Assembly: GCA_030643515.1 (NCBI GenBank)
Contig: DAOWLH010000017.1
Span: 1-7,358 of the forward strand
From: Dehalococcoidia bacterium
Lineage (GTDB): Bacteria; Chloroflexota; Dehalococcoidia; Dehalococcoidales; DAOWLH01
Direction of reading: 5' to 3'
Length of the DNA: 7,358 nucleotides
Part shown: in pieces, positions 5,234-7,358 of the stretch
Position numbering within the stretch: the first letter of the stretch is position 1
How the letters are laid out: each line of letters opens with the position of its first letter
Notes under the pieces: generated by a model
What the model was told of the DNA's origin: nothing
Database searches by the model: none
Seen by the model: the letters and a program-made list of their open reading frames with translations, nothing else
Program-made: the position numbers and the translations under genes

Positions 5234-6143
5234 CCTGATAGGTAAGAGGTTCCGCTTTTTCCTTATTTCCGGAGTGGTGATACTAATAGGCATCGTCTCG
5301 CTGTCGGTCTTTGGTCTCAAGGCAGGAATCGACTTCAGCAGCGGCTCAATACTAACCATCAACTTTGAGCAACAGGTCTCTATCGACGAACTGAAAGAGG
5401 AACTTGCCGCCCTGGGTCTGTCCAACGCCATCGTGCAGACCACCGGAGAGGGAGATTTCCTTATTCGCAGCACCACGCTGACCTCCGATGAAAAGGGACA
5501 GCTGGAAACAGACCTGGAAGCTGAATTTGGTACGCTAACCGAGCGTGGCTTTGAGAACGTGGAGCCGATAGTAGCCCGGCAGACGGCAAACATAGCCTTT
5601 ATTGCCGTGGCCGTTGCCGCCGTCGGCATCCTGCTTTATGTCACCTGGGCCTTCCGCCGTATGCCCAAGCCCTTCCGCTACGGTACCTGTGCCATAATCG
5701 CCCTGGTGCACGATGCACTTGTTGCCCTGGGCATCTTTTCCATCATCGGCGCTATTCTGGGATGGGAAATCAACCTGATGTTTATCACCGGTATTCTGGC
5801 TGTTATTGGTTACAGCGTCAACAATACGGTGGTCATCTTCGATCGCATCCGTGAGAACCTGCTCTCCAGTTCAAAACTCGGCTTTGAGCAGGTGGTCAAT
5901 AAAAGTCTGCTGGAGAGCCTCACCCGCTCCTTGAACACCAGCCTGACCACCATGATTATGGTACTGGCGCTGCTCCTGTTTGTCGGGGCCACCATTCAGA
6001 ACTTCGCCATGGTGCTGCTTATCGGCATCATCGCCGGCACCTTCAGTTCACTGTTCATCGCCCCGTCGCTGCTGGTAATCTGGGAAAAGAAAGAGTGGAA
6101 AAGGTTTCTAAGCTGGCTCCCCCTATCCAGAAGTGACGGGTAA
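5226..6143 (+). CDS. secF: Protein translocase subunit SecF (305 aa), with Asn at the conserved proton-path Asp position
   Basis: SecF pairs with SecD in the inner membrane to form the SecDF export motor. It has a first membrane segment at about residues 11-30, GIDFSSGS (34-41; many homologues read GIDFxGGT), an extracytoplasmic domain, and five further membrane helices from about residue 120. The signature GYSVNNTVVIFDRIREN is followed by TRSLNTSLTT and the IGIIAGTFSSLFIA helix. Homologues usually read GYSxND(T/S)(V/I)V. Here the Asp is Asn200 (codon AAT, 5823-5825), while the partner Arg234 is kept at the same 34-residue spacing as E. coli Asp213/Arg247. The length is normal and the frame is clean, so the gene is not degraded. 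The start overlaps the end of secD by 8 nt, so coupled translation is likely. The CDF gene begins 6 nt after the stop, in the same frame. Confidence 0.96.
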   Translation: MPDLIGKRFRFFLISGVVILIGIVSLSVFGLKAGIDFSSGSILTINFEQQVSIDELKEELAALGLSNAIVQTTGEGDFLIRSTTLTSDEKGQLETDLEAEFGTLTERGFENVEPIVARQTANIAFIAVAVAAVGILLYVTWAFRRMPKPFRYGTCAIIALVHDALVALGIFSIIGAILGWEINLMFITGILAVIGYSVNNTVVIFDRIRENLLSSSKLGFEQVVNKSLLESLTRSLNTSLTTMIMVLALLLFVGATIQNFAMVLLIGIIAGTFSSLFIAPSLLVIWEKKEWKRFLSWLPLSRSDG

Positions 6144-6149
6144 CGGGCT

Positions 6150-7022
6150 ATGTTCACCACCAAGAAGGGAGCTGCCAGGCTCGCTCTGGGTATTGTTATC
6201 GGCCTGGTCGGCATCAAGTTTGCCGTGGCTGCCGTCACCGGCAGCATCAGTATTCTGGCCCAGGCAGCCGATAGCTTCCTCGACCTGATTGCGGTCGGCA
6301 TCACCTTCTTCTCCATCAGCGTTGCCGCCAGACCGGCGGATAGCGAGCATCCCTTCGGGCACGGCAAAGCAGAGAGTATCTCGGCCCTCATCCAGGCTAT
6401 CCTCATCTTTATCGCCGGCGGCCTGATAATCTACTCGGCGGTTGACCGCATCATCTCCGGTTCGGCAATCGAGCTAACCGAGGCCGGTATCGGGGTGATG
6501 GCCGTCTCCATGGTGGCCAGCTTCCTGCTGTCACGTCACCTGCTCAAGGTATCCCGAGCCCAGGATTCACCGGCGCAGGAGGGAATAGCCCACAACATTA
6601 CCGCCGATATCTTTTCTGCCGCCGGAGTCCTCGTCGGTATGGTGGTGATACGCTTCACCGGCCTGGCAGTTATCGACCCCATTATCGCCCTGGCCGTGGC
6701 CTTCATCATTCTGAAGTCGGCCTATAATCTGATGACAAAATCCATCGGCGGGCTGCTGGACGTCAGGCTGCCGGAAGAGGAGGAGAGCATTATAAAATCG
6801 GCTGTCACCAGGCACAGCGACCAGATAAAAGACTTTCATGAACTGCACACCCGAAAATCCGGCAGCCAGCGCTACATTAACCTCCACATTATAATGCACA
6901 AAGGTGTCAGCCTAGAGGACGCCCACCGGATATGCGACTGTATTGAGGAAGACATTACCAGCGCGTTGCCCAACTCCAGCACCACCATCCACTGCGAGCC
7001 TCATGACGAGAGTGATAATTAG
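6150..7022 (+). CDS. Cation diffusion facilitator (CDF) divalent-metal efflux transporter (290 aa)
   Basis: This CDF-family antiporter expels divalent metal (Zn, Fe, Cd or similar) from the cytoplasm in exchange for protons and works as a dimer. Six membrane helices fall within about residues 10-190. The transport-site residues are Asp41 and Asp45 (ADSFLD, TM2) and His148 and Asp152 (HNITAD, TM5). This is the DD-HD pattern of E. coli FieF/YiiP, and it argues for Zn/Fe/Cd rather than the DD-DD manganese type. HPFGHGKAE (67-75) follows TM2, as in the family. The cytoplasmic dimer domain (about 205-290) carries FHELHTRKSGSQ, LHIIMH, AHRI and IHCEPHDE, which supply the usual His/Asp metal ligands (His233, His246, His250, His281, His285). 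The ATG at 6150 comes 6 nt after the secF stop, with a weak ribosome site, so it is probably operonic. The TAG stop interlocks with the convergent hydrolase gene. The metal cannot be fixed further from sequence. Confidence 0.94.
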   Translation: MFTTKKGAARLALGIVIGLVGIKFAVAAVTGSISILAQAADSFLDLIAVGITFFSISVAARPADSEHPFGHGKAESISALIQAILIFIAGGLIIYSAVDRIISGSAIELTEAGIGVMAVSMVASFLLSRHLLKVSRAQDSPAQEGIAHNITADIFSAAGVLVGMVVIRFTGLAVIDPIIALAVAFIILKSAYNLMTKSIGGLLDVRLPEEEESIIKSAVTRHSDQIKDFHELHTRKSGSQRYINLHIIMHKGVSLEDAHRICDCIEEDITSALPNSSTTIHCEPHDESDN

Positions 7023-7358
7023 GCCAGGTGGTGCCTCTTCTGCAACAGCACAATCAACGAGTCAATCCCGGGCGGCTCGGTGGCGCGCCGCGGCGGACCA
7101 AGACTATCGACTATACTGCTCCTGCCCAGCAACACATTAAAAGTAGCCTCCACAGAGGAAGATAGCGCCTCAAGATTGTAGCCGCCCTCAAGGCAGAGCA
7201 GCAGATGGCCGGAGCACAGCTCACCAGCCAGTCCCCGTACAGTGCTTACCACCTCGGCAAAGCCAGAGGTCGTCAGCCGCATCGAGGCCAGGGGGTCGAT
7301 CCAGTGTCCGTCGTAGCCAGCAGAGACCAGTATCAACTGGGGTTTAAACCGCTTGACC
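7019..7358 (-). CDS. Histone deacetylase-family (AcuC / acetylpolyamine amidohydrolase-like) hydrolase, C-terminal part
   Basis: These are Zn-dependent deacetylases. Bacterial members remove acetyl groups from proteins such as acetyl-CoA synthetase, or from polyamines. The frame is open to the right edge and about 112 residues are visible, roughly the last third of a usual ~340-residue protein. The fragment opens with KPQLILVSAGYDGHWIDPLA, the family block whose second Asp (in DPLA) is a zinc ligand. MRLTTSGFAEV comes next, then LEGGYNLEAL with the catalytic-site GGY tyrosine, and a less conserved tail. A TTG at 7336 could be read as a start, but homology continues upstream, so the true start lies outside the window. 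It converges on the CDF gene with a 4-bp stop overlap and no space for a terminator. The family is secure, but substrate and subgroup are not visible. Confidence 0.92.
   Translation of the reverse strand, partial: VKRFKPQLILVSAGYDGHWIDPLASMRLTTSGFAEVVSTVRGLAGELCSGHLLLCLEGGYNLEALSSSVEATFNVLLGRSSIVDSLGPPRRATEPPGIDSLIVLLQKRHHLA

Noticed and set aside
4874..5629. Minus-strand open frame of 251 codons across the secD/secF junction
   Set aside because: It is antisense to two secure membrane-protein genes, and its composition matches a shadow frame.
7334..7336. TTG as the start of the minus-strand deacetylase
   Set aside because: The codons upstream continue the family block (KPQLILVSAGYD) to the window edge, so this is a truncated view of a longer gene.

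Overview
The window is a stretch of bacterial chromosome, moderately GC-rich in its genes, with most genes tightly packed. Its protein style suggests the Chloroflexota (Dehalococcoidia-like lineages): a PriA with unusual motif variants, a separate short SecD and SecF, a long HD-domain CCA-adding enzyme, and small XRE/Cro-type regulators. That placement is an impression from reading the proteins, not the result of a search. No rRNA, tRNA, CRISPR array, insertion sequence or convincing intrinsic terminator was seen.

Layout. (1) Bases 2-1186 (+) are the C-terminal part of primosomal helicase PriA, cut by the left window edge. (2) Bases 1183-2223 form a small regulatory module. Two short genes run on the minus strand: a 77-residue Cro/C1-type HTH protein (1595-1362) and a 58-residue protein of unknown function (1359-1183). 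They diverge from a 132-residue XRE-family regulator on the plus strand (1825-2223). The AT-rich space between them (about 1596-1824) is dense with signals: a minus-strand promoter, two tandem plus-strand promoters, three copies of an 11-bp near-palindrome of the form ATTTG-N-CAA(A/T)(T/A), and two further inverted repeats tied to -35 boxes. (3) Bases 2294-7022 (+) look like one transcription unit with its own promoter at 2294-2322: cca (HD-domain tRNA nucleotidyltransferase), secD, secF (overlapping secD) and a cation diffusion facilitator transporter. (4) Bases 7019-7358 (-) are the C-terminal end of a histone deacetylase-family hydrolase, cut by the right edge.

How the parts work together. 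The operon combines tRNA 3'-end maturation, the SecDF motor that helps protein export through SecYEG, and divalent-metal efflux. These are housekeeping functions with no obvious shared pathway. The divergent HTH module resembles a compact two-regulator switch: the candidate operators overlap promoter elements on both sides, and the plus-strand regulator appears to be made from a leaderless mRNA. The targets of these regulators cannot be read from the window.

The points most worth a second look are the operator and promoter architecture of the divergent module, the predicted leaderless start at 1825, an Asn at the SecF position where the proton-relay Asp is expected, and two convergent gene pairs whose stop codons interlock within the same 4-bp overlap.
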